Origin: JBOEGW01 sp050633625
Lineage (GTDB): Bacteria; Pseudomonadota; Alphaproteobacteria; Rhodobacterales; Rhodobacteraceae
Direction of reading: 5' to 3'
NCBI GenBank assembly: GCA_050633625.1
Contig: JBOEGW010000004.1
Coordinates: 1 to 64,000, forward strand
DNA: 64,000 nucleotides
The position numbers and the translations under genes were made by a program. Shown piece after piece: positions 27,043 to 36,632 of this stretch. The number at the start of each line of letters is the position of its first letter. Position 1 is the stretch's first letter. A model generated the notes under the pieces. That model was given only the letters and a program-made list of their open reading frames with translations, was not told the origin of the DNA and made no database searches.

Positions 27043-28059
27043 ATGAAACAATCAGTTTTTCTTGGCGGGTTTGCTGTGGCCGTTACCTTGGCCGGGGCGG
27101 TGAATGCCGGGACGCTTGATGATGTGCGTGCGCGCGGTGTGCTCAAGTGTGGCGTAAATACCGGCATGACCGGCTTCGCTATGGCTGATGCGAATGGACG
27201 GTGGGACGGTTTTGACGCTTCGTTTTGTCGGGCGGTGGCCAGCGCGGTTTTGGCTGACCCGGAAGCTGTGGAATTCGTTCCGACAAATGGCAAGACCCGC
27301 TTCACCTCGCTCACCTCTGGCGAGGTTGACCTTTTGGCGCGAAACACCACTTGGACATTCACGCATGATGTGGACCAGGATTTTGATTTCGTCGGTGTGA
27401 ACTATTATGATGGCCAGGGCTTCATGGTGCCCAAAGCGCTTGGCGTGACCTCGGCAAAAGATCTGAATGGCGCGGCCGTTTGCATTGAAACGGGGACAAC
27501 GACAGAGTTGAATCTGGCGGATTTTTTCCGCTCCAACAACATGGATTACAAACCCATCCCCGTGGACGAAATGGCGGATGCGCAGCGCAAATATCAAGAT
27601 GGTGCGTGTGATGTGTATACGGCGGATGCCTCGGGGCTGGCGGCGACGCGCGCAACCTTTGAAGCGCCAAGTGATCACGTCATTCTGCCAGAAATCATTT
27701 CGAAAGAACCGCTCGGCCCATTGGTGCGACAGGGTGATGATTCCTGGGGCGATATTGTTCGATGGACGTTGAATGCGCTCATTGCAGCGGAGGAACTTGG
27801 GATCACTTCGGCCAATATCGAAGAGCTTTCCAAGGGCACCAACAGCCCGGAAATCAACCGGATCCTTGGGGTCGAGGGCGATTTCGGGGCGATGATGGAC
27901 CTTGACCCGGAATGGGCCAAGCGGGCCATCATGGTCGGCGGAAACTACGGCGAAATCTTCGCGCGAAACATTGGCGAAGATACCCCGGTTGGGCTGGCAC
28001 GCGGATTGAACGCGCAGTGGAAAGACGGCGGTTTGATCTACGCGCCGCCGTTTCGTTAA
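27043..28059 (+). CDS. Polar amino-acid ABC transporter substrate-binding protein (AapJ-like)
   Basis: A 338-residue periplasmic binding protein of the family-3 type. The ATG at 27043 gives a signal peptide (MKQSVFLGGFAVAVTLAGA, cleavage near VNA) with GAGGTGG before it; the frame is open to 27004. GVLKCGVNTGMTGFA and the FTSLTSGEVDLLARNTTWTF segment match the AapJ/GltI-like general amino-acid binding proteins. No permease or ATPase gene is nearby, so it must use components encoded elsewhere or act alone. Confidence 0.88.
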   Translation: MKQSVFLGGFAVAVTLAGAVNAGTLDDVRARGVLKCGVNTGMTGFAMADANGRWDGFDASFCRAVASAVLADPEAVEFVPTNGKTRFTSLTSGEVDLLARNTTWTFTHDVDQDFDFVGVNYYDGQGFMVPKALGVTSAKDLNGAAVCIETGTTTELNLADFFRSNNMDYKPIPVDEMADAQRKYQDGACDVYTADASGLAATRATFEAPSDHVILPEIISKEPLGPLVRQGDDSWGDIVRWTLNALIAAEELGITSANIEELSKGTNSPEINRILGVEGDFGAMMDLDPEWAKRAIMVGGNYGEIFARNIGEDTPVGLARGLNAQWKDGGLIYAPPFR

Positions 28060-28116
28060 GGCCCAAAAACAGGTTGCGCACGGGCCTCTTTAAAGTTGCG
28101 GTTAGGGCCGTGATTT

Positions 28117-28632
28117 TCAGGCTGAGGCGGGAACCAAATCGCGCGGAAAGGCCAAATCCGTCAAGACGCCCGCGCGCCATGTGAGGCTAGACCACGCGTC
28201 AATGTCCAGATCAATCACGCAGGTTGTTCCTGTCGGAAAACGGTCAAACCGGCTGTCGCTCGGCGGTGTTTTCAGCAGACCATGGGCGAGATACGCGATG
28301 CCCGGATTATGCGCAATCAGCGCGATGTTATCTCCCGATTGGTCTTTGAGGATATTCAGCATCAGGTCGGGTTCCGCCAAATAAAGCGGGGGCAAGATGT
28401 CTGGAGCGATCGACAAATTCGCGGCTGCGGCCAAATTGTCCCAAGTCTCGCGCGTGCGCTCTGCGGAGGAGACCAACGCCGCCTTAACGTCATATCCGCT
28501 TTTCTTAAGCCATCCGCCAATCGCCGTGGCCGACTCGCGCCCACGTGCATTTAACGGGCGGTCATGATCGGACATGAAGGGATCGTCCCAGGCGGATTTT
28601 GCGTGGCGGATCAGGATAAGGCGTTTGGTCAT
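28117..28632 (-). CDS. SixA-type histidine phosphatase
   Basis: A 171-residue member of the histidine phosphatase superfamily with the RHG-like LILIRHAKSAWDDP near the N-terminus (catalytic His about residue 9) and the second His in ALIAHNPG. SixA removes phosphate from phosphohistidine, as on phosphotransfer domains; the true substrate here is unknown. It is the last gene of the minus-strand group behind argB, separated by 96 bases. Confidence 0.88.
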   Translation of the reverse strand: MTKRLILIRHAKSAWDDPFMSDHDRPLNARGRESATAIGGWLKKSGYDVKAALVSSAERTRETWDNLAAAANLSIAPDILPPLYLAEPDLMLNILKDQSGDNIALIAHNPGIAYLAHGLLKTPPSDSRFDRFPTGTTCVIDLDIDAWSSLTWRAGVLTDLAFPRDLVPASA

Positions 28633-28728
28633 AGGCAGTCGGGACTCGCAGATAAAGGGAGGGCCTTTATCTTTAGACGATCAAGTGGGTCTCGGTCCAG
28701 CAACTTCGCCGCCGCGCTGCAGCAAAGG

Positions 28729-29589
28729 TCAATCCCGGCGGATGATCGAACCGGGGCCTTGCTCTGTGTAAAGCTCAAGCAAGCAGGCATTTGGCACGCG
28801 CCCATCCAAGATCACAACAGCGCGCACACCCCCTTCAATCGCCGCCAAGGCAGTCTCAGTCTTGGGAATCATGCCACCCGCGATTGTGCCGTCGCTTGTC
28901 ATGTCGCGAATTTGCTGTGCGGTCAGTTCCGTCACGAATTGCCCGTCTTTGTTTTTCACGCCTGCAATATCTGTGAGCAGCAGGAGGCGATCTGCCTTGA
29001 GGGCCGAGGCGATAGCACCGGCGGCTGTATCGCCGTTGACGTTGAAGGTTTCGCCGTCCCGGCCCACGCCGATTGGGGCAATCACTGGGATTGTTTCAGA
29101 CTCAGCGAGACGTTTTAACACAAAGGGGTCCACTTCAACGGGCGATCCGACGAAGCCCAATTTGGGGTCCGTTTGGTCGCACACCATGAGGTTCGCATCT
29201 TTGCCCGACAGGCCGACAGCGCGCCCGCCTTCGGCGTTAATGGCCTGCACAATTCGTTTGTTGACCCGCCCGGAAAGGACCATTTCAACGACTTCAACAG
29301 TCGCGGCATCGGTCACGCGTTTGCCGTTGACCCAGTCACTTTCCACGCCCAATTTCGCGAGCATGTCATTGATCATTGGACCGCCGCCATGCACCACAAC
29401 CGGGTTCACGCCGACGTGACGCATCAACACGATGTCGCGGGCGAAATTGGCCATGGCTTCATCGTCGCCCATGGCGTTGCCGCCGAATTTGATGACGACT
29501 GTCGCGCCTTCGTAGCGCTGCAAATAGGGCAGGGCTTCATTCAGGGTGCGGGCGGTTGCAATCCAGTCGCGGTTCATTTTCGGTCTCAT
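28729..29589 (-). CDS. argB: Acetylglutamate kinase
   Basis: A 286-residue kinase phosphorylating N-acetylglutamate, the second step of arginine biosynthesis. Motifs: [12 protein letters not shown] with the phosphate-binding Lys, [12 protein letters not shown] for acetylglutamate, and [12 protein letters not shown]. The first ATG (29589) has AAGGAC upstream; a second ATG four codons later is an alternative. It follows engB on the minus strand after about 100 bases. Confidence 0.96.
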   Translation of the reverse strand: MRPKMNRDWIATARTLNEALPYLQRYEGATVVIKFGGNAMGDDEAMANFARDIVLMRHVGVNPVVVHGGGPMINDMLAKLGVESDWVNGKRVTDAATVEVVEMVLSGRVNKRIVQAINAEGGRAVGLSGKDANLMVCDQTDPKLGFVGSPVEVDPFVLKRLAESETIPVIAPIGVGRDGETFNVNGDTAAGAIASALKADRLLLLTDIAGVKNKDGQFVTELTAQQIRDMTSDGTIAGGMIPKTETALAAIEGGVRAVVILDGRVPNACLLELYTEQGPGSIIRRD

Positions 29590-29691
29590 TTTCTGTCCTT
29601 CAGGAAGCGCGCATTGGCAGGGCGCGCAGGCTGAGTGTTACGCGCTTCATGCGCGGCAAACAAGACGATGACTAGATGAAACGGTTGTGGG

Positions 29692-30348
29692 TTAATCCAA
29701 GCCCGCGATGATAGCGCGGAGGGACTCAATGCCTTGGCCTTTTTCAGAGGAGGTCAGGACCATTTCAGGGTAGGCGGCTGGGTGTTTTGACAGGGCTTTG
29801 CGGACCTGTGCCAAGACGGTTTCCCGGTCCTTATCTTTGACTTTATCGGCCTTCGTCAAGACCACCTGAAACGTCACAGCGGCGCGGTCCAAGAGGTCCA
29901 TGATTTCTTCATCAACAGGTTTAACGCCATGACGAAAATCGACGAGCACAAATGCGCGACGCAAATTCGCGCGCCCGGAAAGGTAGGCTTTGAGCAAGCG
30001 CTGCCATTTCGCGACAACGGCCACGGGCGCATTGGCGAACCCATAGCCCGGTAAATCGACAAGATAGGGGCCGTTGGTCGTGGTGAAAAAGTTGATTTCT
30101 TGTGTGCGTCCCGGTGTGTTGGATGCGCGGGCAAGACCTTTTCGCCCGGTGAGCGCATTGATCAGGGAGCTTTTGCCAACATTGGACCGCCCGGCAAAGC
30201 AAACTTCCAGACGGTCCGCTGGTGGCAAACCGTCCATCGCCACAACGCCTTTCAGGAAGTCGGTTTCAGCGGCAAACAACAGCCGCCCTGCTTCCCGCAT
30301 GTGGTCGTCGGGTGCGTCTGCCAGGGGAAAAGGGAGAGCGGCGGTCAT
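29692..30348 (-). CDS. engB: Ribosome biogenesis GTPase EngB/YsxC
   Basis: A 218-residue GTPase needed for late 50S assembly. G1 FAGRSNVGKSSLINALTG, G2/G3 NTPGRTQEINFF and DLPGYGFA, G4 LTKADK. The ATG at 30348 was chosen since it falls four bases after the yidC stop and gives a normal-sized N-terminus; the frame is open further up inside yidC. Confidence 0.95.
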   Translation of the reverse strand: MTAALPFPLADAPDDHMREAGRLLFAAETDFLKGVVAMDGLPPADRLEVCFAGRSNVGKSSLINALTGRKGLARASNTPGRTQEINFFTTTNGPYLVDLPGYGFANAPVAVVAKWQRLLKAYLSGRANLRRAFVLVDFRHGVKPVDEEIMDLLDRAAVTFQVVLTKADKVKDKDRETVLAQVRKALSKHPAAYPEMVLTSSEKGQGIESLRAIIAGLD

Positions 30349-30352
30349 GTTG

Positions 30353-32182
30353 CTAGGTTTCGTCCGATGGTTTCTTGCGTGCAATACTTGAGCGGATGTT
30401 CCCAAAGAGATCCGGCTTGGCGCCATGGCTGCGCATGATTGTGTATTGCTGGATAAATGTCAGCGTGTTGTTGGCAATCCAGTAGAGAACGAGGCCGGAG
30501 GCGAAGCCGCCGAGCATGAACATGAAGACCCAAGGCATCCAGGCCATGATCGTGGCTTGTGTCGCGTCGGTGGGGGCTGGATTCAGTTTCTGTTGTAGCC
30601 ACATAGACACGCCAAGAAGGATTGGCAGTATGCCCAACGAAATGAACGAAAGCAGGCTGTCGGGGCTGGGGGCGGCGTAGCTCAGAAGTCCGAAAAGGTT
30701 CAGAATTGAGCTGGGATCAGGTGCGGAGAGATCCCGAATCCAGCCGAGCCAGGGCTGATGGCGTACTTCGAGGGTGACGAAAATCACCTTGTAGAGTGAA
30801 AAGAAGATCGGAATTTGCAGGATCAGCGGAAGACACCCAGAGGCGGGGTTCACTTTCTCGGACTTGTAGAGCTGCATGATCTCTTGTTGTTGTTTTGCGC
30901 GATCATCGCCGGCCCGTTCTTTGATTTTTTGCATTTCGGGCTGCAATTCGCGCATGCGCGCCATCGAAACGTAGGACTTGTAGGCGAGGGGGAAAAGCGC
31001 CGCTTTGACCATGAATGTCAGTGCGATAATGGCCCAACCCATGTTGCCGATCACCGAATGCAGCCAATGAAGAACCGCGAACATTGGCTTTGTCAGGAAG
31101 AAAAACATGCCCCAATCAATGGTTTCCAAGAAACGGTAAATGCCGTTGTCGTTCTGGTAGGCGCGAATGGTTTCCCATTCTTTCGCGCCCGCAAACAATT
31201 TCGTTGTCACGTCATGGGAGGCTCCGGGCGCGATTTCCACCAGCGGCAAACGCGTTTCGGTTTGGTAGATATCGGCGCCGGGGATGTATTTTGTTGCGGC
31301 GGTGAAGGGCTGGCCTTCGCCGGGAACCAGGGTGGTCATCCAGTAATGATCTGTGAAACCGATCCAGCCGTGTTCGGCAACGGAGTCCAGCTCCAGGGGG
31401 GTCGCTTCGTTGGGGTTCACATCAAAATCAACGACCTTATCGTAGTCGATTTCTTTCAACTCCTGATCCGTTTGAAGGATAATCCCTTCATGCAGGATGA
31501 AGAACCCTTTGAGGTTATCTGGTTCGGAATGACGCGCAATGAGGCCATAGGGCGCGAGGCGTTGTGCTGCGCCGGAGTTGTTCTCCACCGATTGAGTGAT
31601 GTTGAACATGAAATTCTCATCAAGCGTAATTGTGCGGCGGAAAGTCATGCCGGTCGCGTTGGTCCAGGCAAGGGTGACCGGGGATTCCGGGGTCAGCGTT
31701 TCGCCGCTTTCGATTTCCCAATTTGTGAGCGCACCGGGGACATCATTCGCGCCAAGCGCGCCGCCAGGAACCCAGCCGTGCAGCGCGTAATAGGCGTGTG
31801 GTTCTGTCGCGGGTTTGAGCAAGGTGACGATCGGGCTGTTTTCGTCCAAAGTCTCGCGATACTCTTTGAGGCGGAGATCGTCGATGCGACCGCCAAGGAG
31901 AGAAATCGACCCTTCAAGCTCTGGAGAATCGATCTTTAGGCGCGGGGCATTGGCAAGGTCGGTTAGGGCCTGCGGTGTCGGTTCGGCAGGGGCGGACTGT
32001 GAGGGGGCCAGTGTGGCTGAAGGCGGCGCTGCAAGAGTGGTATTGCCATCCATGCTCTCAGTTTGAACAGCAGCCGGATCGGCAGCCGGGACTTCTGCTG
32101 GAGGAAACAAGAGCGACCAGCCCATGATCACTGCGAAACTCAGCACTGATGCCAAAATCAGATTTTTGTTTTGGTTGTCCAT
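30353..32182 (-). CDS. yidC: Membrane protein insertase YidC
   Basis: A 609-residue insertase. N-terminal transmembrane segment (NLILASVLSFAVIMGW), Pro/Ala-rich linker, large periplasmic domain (about residues 70-360) and the five-helix insertase core including KSYVSMARMRELQPEMQKI with the groove Arg and NPASGCLPLILQIPIFFSLY. It works with SecYEG or alone to insert inner-membrane proteins. It is followed at once by engB. Genes usually found just upstream (yidD, rnpA, rpmH) are 5 kb away here. Confidence 0.96.
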   Translation of the reverse strand: MDNQNKNLILASVLSFAVIMGWSLLFPPAEVPAADPAAVQTESMDGNTTLAAPPSATLAPSQSAPAEPTPQALTDLANAPRLKIDSPELEGSISLLGGRIDDLRLKEYRETLDENSPIVTLLKPATEPHAYYALHGWVPGGALGANDVPGALTNWEIESGETLTPESPVTLAWTNATGMTFRRTITLDENFMFNITQSVENNSGAAQRLAPYGLIARHSEPDNLKGFFILHEGIILQTDQELKEIDYDKVVDFDVNPNEATPLELDSVAEHGWIGFTDHYWMTTLVPGEGQPFTAATKYIPGADIYQTETRLPLVEIAPGASHDVTTKLFAGAKEWETIRAYQNDNGIYRFLETIDWGMFFFLTKPMFAVLHWLHSVIGNMGWAIIALTFMVKAALFPLAYKSYVSMARMRELQPEMQKIKERAGDDRAKQQQEIMQLYKSEKVNPASGCLPLILQIPIFFSLYKVIFVTLEVRHQPWLGWIRDLSAPDPSSILNLFGLLSYAAPSPDSLLSFISLGILPILLGVSMWLQQKLNPAPTDATQATIMAWMPWVFMFMLGGFASGLVLYWIANNTLTFIQQYTIMRSHGAKPDLFGNIRSSIARKKPSDET

Positions 32183-32311
32183 GACCGCCCACCGCGTCTT
32201 TGTCTAAGTCTCCGAGGTTCAACAGGCCAAGGGCACAAAGGTCAAGCAGTTTTCCCCCGATAGGCGTAATGTTTCTTGGGGCTGAGGTCGTTTGGACTGT
32301 CTCAACAGGCC

Positions 32312-33868
32312 TTAGTTGTTTTTCCCCGCCCGTTTTGGAAACGTGGGGGTTTCTGGGACTTTGCTTTCATGCTGGGTAATCCATGCAATCGTATCTTCGA
32401 ATGGCATGGGGCGGGCGATGGAATAGCCCTGTACATGGCCACAGCCTAATTGTGCAAGCATGGCGTGTTCTCCATGGGTTTCCACGCCTTCTCCAAGGGT
32501 CTCAAGTTCAAGGCGTTCGGCCATGGTGAGAATCGCGGCGACCATGTTTTGCTGATCGCGATCCGTATCCATACGGGTGACAAAACTGCGGTCGATTTTG
32601 ATCCGGTTCACGTCGAAACGCCGAATATTGGAAATTGATGCGTGGCCTGTGCCGAAATCATCCAGATCAATCCCACAACCCAACCGTGAAAGCGCAGCAA
32701 TATTGCGCGTGGTCGTATCGTCGTCACTTTGGGCCACCACGTTTTCAAGGACTTCTACAACAAGGCGGTCCGGGGAAAACTCGAAACGGTCCAATTCCCA
32801 TTTCACCTTTTCAAAAAGTCGAGGGTTGCGCAGCTCGTCGGCCGAAAAATTGACAGCCACATTCGGTACATGAAGCCCGGCCTTGTCCCATTCCCGTAAG
32901 GCGGAGAGGGACTTAAACAGGATGACTTCACCGAGCCGGTCAAACATCCCTGCTTCTGCAATGGCTGGCAGAAAAGAGGCTGGGGAAATGTTTCCTTTCT
33001 CAGGATGTTCCCATCGTGCCAATGCTTCGAACCCGGTGAGCGCGCCGGTATGTGTGGAGAGTTGCGGTTGGAACCATGGGCGAATTTGGCCCTCCTCCAG
33101 AGCTTTGACGACCTCAGCGGTCACGTTGTCTGGGACAGATATTTTGGTCCGCATACCGCGGGCAAAAGCACGGATGGAGCCGGGACCGGCATTGCGGGCT
33201 TCCTCAAGAGCACTGTCGGCTGCGTAAAAATACCCTGCCCCTGTTTCGCTGGGCACGCGCGACGGCAGGCAAAAACCGATTGTTGCCGTGAGAAGCACGC
33301 GCGCGCTATCGAGGGAAATGGGTTGTCCCATTGCATCTTGAAGTCGGCCCGACATTTGAATCATGGCCTCTAAGTCAACGCGCGGTGTTTTGGGGACGAC
33401 AATCGCAAACTGCCCCGGCGCGATAGAGAACAACGTATCGGTTTCGCGCAGAGTTGCGTTGATCCGTTCTGCACAGGCGCGCAGGATCGTTTCCTCCCCC
33501 GCTTCCCCGAATTGCGCTGTGATTCCTTGGATGTTGTCTACTTCAAGGACGATGCAGACAGGCGGATCACAGTCCTTTCCGATACCAACACGAATCGCGT
33601 GATCGAGCGCTTTCAGCAGTTCGGATTTCCCGCCTAACCCTGTGATTGGATCACGTTTTGAGCGGCGCGGCTTTGCCAAATTGAACGTGCCGGTGACGGC
33701 AAAAATGGCGGGCAGAACAACCGCGACGATCAGGAGAAACCCTTCACCGCCAAACCAATAGGCCCCAAGCGTGATCGCGGGCAGAAATGCGGCGAGCTGT
33801 GGTCCGACAAACAGGAGACGAATCCGCTTCAGCGTATCGTTCTGTTTGTTCGTCGAAAAAACTGACAT
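32312..33868 (-). CDS. Cyclic-di-GMP phosphodiesterase with degenerate GGDEF and intact EAL domain
   Basis: A 518-residue membrane protein: two hydrophobic helices (about 15-65), a GGDEF-like domain whose signature is replaced by APGQF (residues 150-154), then an EAL domain with intact GFEALARWEHP (281-283 EAL), NFSADEL, EVLENV, DLDDFGTGHAS, KIDRSFV and EGVETHGEH. The set of conserved acidic residues suggests active c-di-GMP hydrolysis, while the GGDEF half is probably catalytically dead and at most regulatory. It stands alone between ttcA and yidC. Confidence 0.9.
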   Translation of the reverse strand: MSVFSTNKQNDTLKRIRLLFVGPQLAAFLPAITLGAYWFGGEGFLLIVAVVLPAIFAVTGTFNLAKPRRSKRDPITGLGGKSELLKALDHAIRVGIGKDCDPPVCIVLEVDNIQGITAQFGEAGEETILRACAERINATLRETDTLFSIAPGQFAIVVPKTPRVDLEAMIQMSGRLQDAMGQPISLDSARVLLTATIGFCLPSRVPSETGAGYFYAADSALEEARNAGPGSIRAFARGMRTKISVPDNVTAEVVKALEEGQIRPWFQPQLSTHTGALTGFEALARWEHPEKGNISPASFLPAIAEAGMFDRLGEVILFKSLSALREWDKAGLHVPNVAVNFSADELRNPRLFEKVKWELDRFEFSPDRLVVEVLENVVAQSDDDTTTRNIAALSRLGCGIDLDDFGTGHASISNIRRFDVNRIKIDRSFVTRMDTDRDQQNMVAAILTMAERLELETLGEGVETHGEHAMLAQLGCGHVQGYSIARPMPFEDTIAWITQHESKVPETPTFPKRAGKNN

Positions 33869-33968
33869 ACCAAGCCCTCTGCCATGACCATGAGGCTGAT
33901 AAGCCCCTTTCCCGGCGACCCTAAAAGCAGGGTGTCAACTGGCGGTTAACAGCGTCGGTTTTTTCGAG

Positions 33969-34829
33969 TTATTTTTCGCTCACATCGCCCATGCGCGTCG
34001 TAAGACCCTGAAAGTCAAACAACTTCGGGTCCAGCAGATGTGAGGGGCGCGCGTTCATGAGGGCGCGAAACATCACTTGGCGTCTTCCGGGGCTGTTTTT
34101 CTCCCAGCCATCCAAGATTTGTTTCACTTGCTGACGTTGCAGCCCATCTTGCGAGCCGCATAAGTCACAGGGAATAATGGGATAATTCAACGCGCGGGCA
34201 AATTTTTCACAATCCTCCTCGGCCACATGCGCCAGCGGTCGATAGACGAAAAGGTCGCCTTCTTCGTTCACAAGTTTGGGCGGCATAGTTGCCAAGCGCC
34301 CCCCATGAAAAAGGTTCATAAAGAATGTTTCGAGGATGTCGTCTCGATGGTGGCCCAACACCACCGCAGAACACCCCTCTTCGCGGGCGATTCGATACAA
34401 GTTTCCCCGCCGGAGCCGCGAACACAGGGCGCAAAACGTGCGTCCCGCCGGTATTTTGTCCATCACAATTGAGTAGGTATCTTCATACTCAATTCGGTGC
34501 GCAACACCACGTTTCTCCAGAAATTCAGGTAGTACTGTTGCAGGGAAACCGGGCTGGCCTTGGTCCAAATTGCACGCCAGAATTTCAACGGGCAATAGCC
34601 CACGCCACTTAAGCTCAAAAAGTGCGGCGAGCATTGTGTAGCTGTCTTTCCCTCCCGAAAGGCACACCAACCACTTGGGCTGTTTGCCATCGGGTTTGGT
34701 TTCGATCATGCCGTATTGATCAACGGCCTCGCGCACGTTTCGGATGATCCGCTTTCGCAGTTTCTTGAACTCGGTCGTGGAGGGCGCACCCTGAAAAAGC
34801 GGGTGAATATCATCGGGTTCATCTAGCAT
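33969..34829 (-). CDS. ttcA: tRNA 2-thiocytidine(32) synthetase TtcA
   Basis: A 286-residue PP-loop ATPase that thiolates C32 in some tRNAs using an iron-sulfur cluster. PP-loop [12 protein letters not shown] and the Cys pairs CALC and [13 protein letters not shown] are present. The ATG at 34829 gives a family-like start ([13 protein letters not shown]); the open frame to 35012 is not similar to TtcA. Confidence 0.93.
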   Translation of the reverse strand: MLDEPDDIHPLFQGAPSTTEFKKLRKRIIRNVREAVDQYGMIETKPDGKQPKWLVCLSGGKDSYTMLAALFELKWRGLLPVEILACNLDQGQPGFPATVLPEFLEKRGVAHRIEYEDTYSIVMDKIPAGRTFCALCSRLRRGNLYRIAREEGCSAVVLGHHRDDILETFFMNLFHGGRLATMPPKLVNEEGDLFVYRPLAHVAEEDCEKFARALNYPIIPCDLCGSQDGLQRQQVKQILDGWEKNSPGRRQVMFRALMNARPSHLLDPKLFDFQGLTTRMGDVSEK

Positions 34830-34924
34830 ACCTGCCTCATACGGCGCGGGGCGTTCGCAAGCAAGGGGGGCGCGGGTTTGAGCGGCATTGAGTGGTTGGA
34901 CGACAGAGTGATTTTTCGCGCCAA

Positions 34925-35566
34925 CTACGCCGTGGCAAATGGCGCAAGCTCCGGGAAAAGCGACATGGTTTCGGCGGCGCAATCGGTAAGAGCGGAGCCT
35001 GTTTCGCACCAAATCCCCTCGGCCTGAACCATATCGGGCAGATCGAGCGTGATCATCACGTAGATCGTGTCACATGCTCTGAGTTGTTCAACGCCTTTGC
35101 GGGTCTTGAGACTCTCGGCGGAACAGGTCTTTGGGCTGGGGGCAATGCTGGGTGTGTCGCTTGGTAAAATCAGGTTCAGTTTTGGGCAAACTGTGAGCGT
35201 GCGGGCGGGGCGCCCCGGCGCAAGACTATGTGCGCCAATATGGATCGGGCGTAAATTTGAGGGAATATCGGCTTCGCTGAGGTGGCGCTGACCCACCCAA
35301 GACAGGGTGCAATACCCGTGTCGTTTGGTCAGAACGAGATCCCCGGGTGTCAGGTCTTCAATGGCGCGCAATCCCATCGACGTCATGATACGGGTGCCGG
35401 GGGCAAAACAAGGAACAGTTGTTCTCTGTTCTGCCCCCGGCGTTGGGGCCGCGTCCGATGCATCATAGAGTGCGCGGTCTGTAGGGAGACTTGGCGCGGA
35501 TGCATTTTTTGGACGCGGGTCGTCTGTTGAGTTCATGCTCATTGTTCTATTTTGGGGACTGCTCAT
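34925..35566 (-). CDS. Hint-domain protein (degenerate Hint_2 type)
   Basis: A 213-residue protein with a Hint/hedgehog-intein-like segment: [20 protein letters not shown] with the nucleophile-position Cys, then [15 protein letters not shown] and SWVGQRHL. The later block that in Roseobacter Hint proteins reads like SPQHR is replaced by VCPKLNLIL, so the autoprocessing site may be decayed. There is no RTX repeat or other passenger. Start could be 35566 or a downstream Met (about 35542 or 35536). Function unknown. Confidence 0.7.
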   Translation of the reverse strand: MSSPQNRTMSMNSTDDPRPKNASAPSLPTDRALYDASDAAPTPGAEQRTTVPCFAPGTRIMTSMGLRAIEDLTPGDLVLTKRHGYCTLSWVGQRHLSEADIPSNLRPIHIGAHSLAPGRPARTLTVCPKLNLILPSDTPSIAPSPKTCSAESLKTRKGVEQLRACDTIYVMITLDLPDMVQAEGIWCETGSALTDCAAETMSLFPELAPFATA

Positions 35567-35702
35567 TTGGGTCTTCGTCTGGTCCGGTCACGCCCCAAAA
35601 CCTAACTCATAGATTTGAATTGTTGAGCGCCATGGAGTGAAGGACATGAATTTGGAGCGACTGACACTCAGCAATTAACCAAAAAATCATGCTGACGAGA
35701 CT

Positions 35703-36527
35703 CTAGGCTTTGGCTTGTTGAAACAAAGCCCCACGTAGGTCTTCGACTTTCCCGCGGCTCACAGGGAGCACCTCGCCGGATTTAGTGGTGAGCCGAGGAT
35801 TGCCGCCTTCAAAGCGAAAGGCATCCATTTGGTCCGTTGCAACCCAATGCGAACGATGGATCCGAAGACCCGCTCCTTTTGGGACAAGGGTTTCCGCCTC
35901 TGACAAGGTCAGCCGTACAAGGTCTTCGCCCGCTTCTGTAAACACCCGCACGTATTGGTTTTCCGCCAACATGCGCAGGACGCGCCCGCGTGTTTGTGGG
36001 GTGAGATGAGGCTGAAGCGCGCAGGGAGTCACCAAGCGAAATTGCCAGAAATGCCGGGGATCAATCTGCACGCCGCTTCCCGGGAGAGCATAGATCCAAA
36101 ACAACAAATGCCCCGCGACGATGGCTATGACGATGAAGAAAAACAACATCGTCGTGTTGATGATCATCGCGACCGACAAAACAGCGTCGCCTTGAAGTAT
36201 TGTGAACAAGGAAGTGATCAAGACGATCGGTGGTAAGTATGACAGGCTTTGAAGGAGCAAGAACGGCCAGCCGCGCGCCAGACAGACTCGAAAGATCAAT
36301 GGCAAGAATGCATAGGTCCATCCCAGAAATAGGATGATGTTGGCGTTGTGTAAGGTGACACGCAGCCACACGGGAAATTCGAGCAACATGCCGCCGGGCG
36401 CGAATAAACCGAGAAACGTCGCCATGAATACGGAAATGCCGACACATTGCACAGACACTATGTAGCTGCGCAACAGGGTTTGCAGATCGCGCCCTTTCGG
36501 ATGAAATGTCAGCCAGTCTCGTCCCAT
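35703..36527 (-). CDS. Membrane-bound LytTR-type DNA-binding regulator
   Basis: A 274-residue protein with about four transmembrane helices in the first 150 residues and a C-terminal LytTR DNA-binding domain (LAENQYVRVFTEAGEDLVRL and GLRIHRSHWVATDQMDAF). Membrane-anchored LytTR regulators often work with a small membrane antagonist; no such partner is adjacent. The target genes are unknown; neighbours on the same strand are the Hint gene (downstream) and the sulfotransferase-like gene (upstream). Confidence 0.85.
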   Translation of the reverse strand: MGRDWLTFHPKGRDLQTLLRSYIVSVQCVGISVFMATFLGLFAPGGMLLEFPVWLRVTLHNANIILFLGWTYAFLPLIFRVCLARGWPFLLLQSLSYLPPIVLITSLFTILQGDAVLSVAMIINTTMLFFFIVIAIVAGHLLFWIYALPGSGVQIDPRHFWQFRLVTPCALQPHLTPQTRGRVLRMLAENQYVRVFTEAGEDLVRLTLSEAETLVPKGAGLRIHRSHWVATDQMDAFRFEGGNPRLTTKSGEVLPVSRGKVEDLRGALFQQAKA

Positions 36528-36632
36528 GTTCCCCAGTCGCCTTAAGAGCCTGTGCTCCTTGCTTCGGGCGAGTTTAGCGACACTGATTTGCCTGTCTATA
36601 GGTTTGGGGCCGTGGTTGCGCGCAGCGTTGCG

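Noticed and set aside
30815..31939. 374-codon open frame on the plus strand
   Set aside because: Antisense to yidC; no family resemblance.
34925..35566. Intein
   Set aside because: The Hint segment is not embedded in a host protein and lacks the C-terminal splice-site block.
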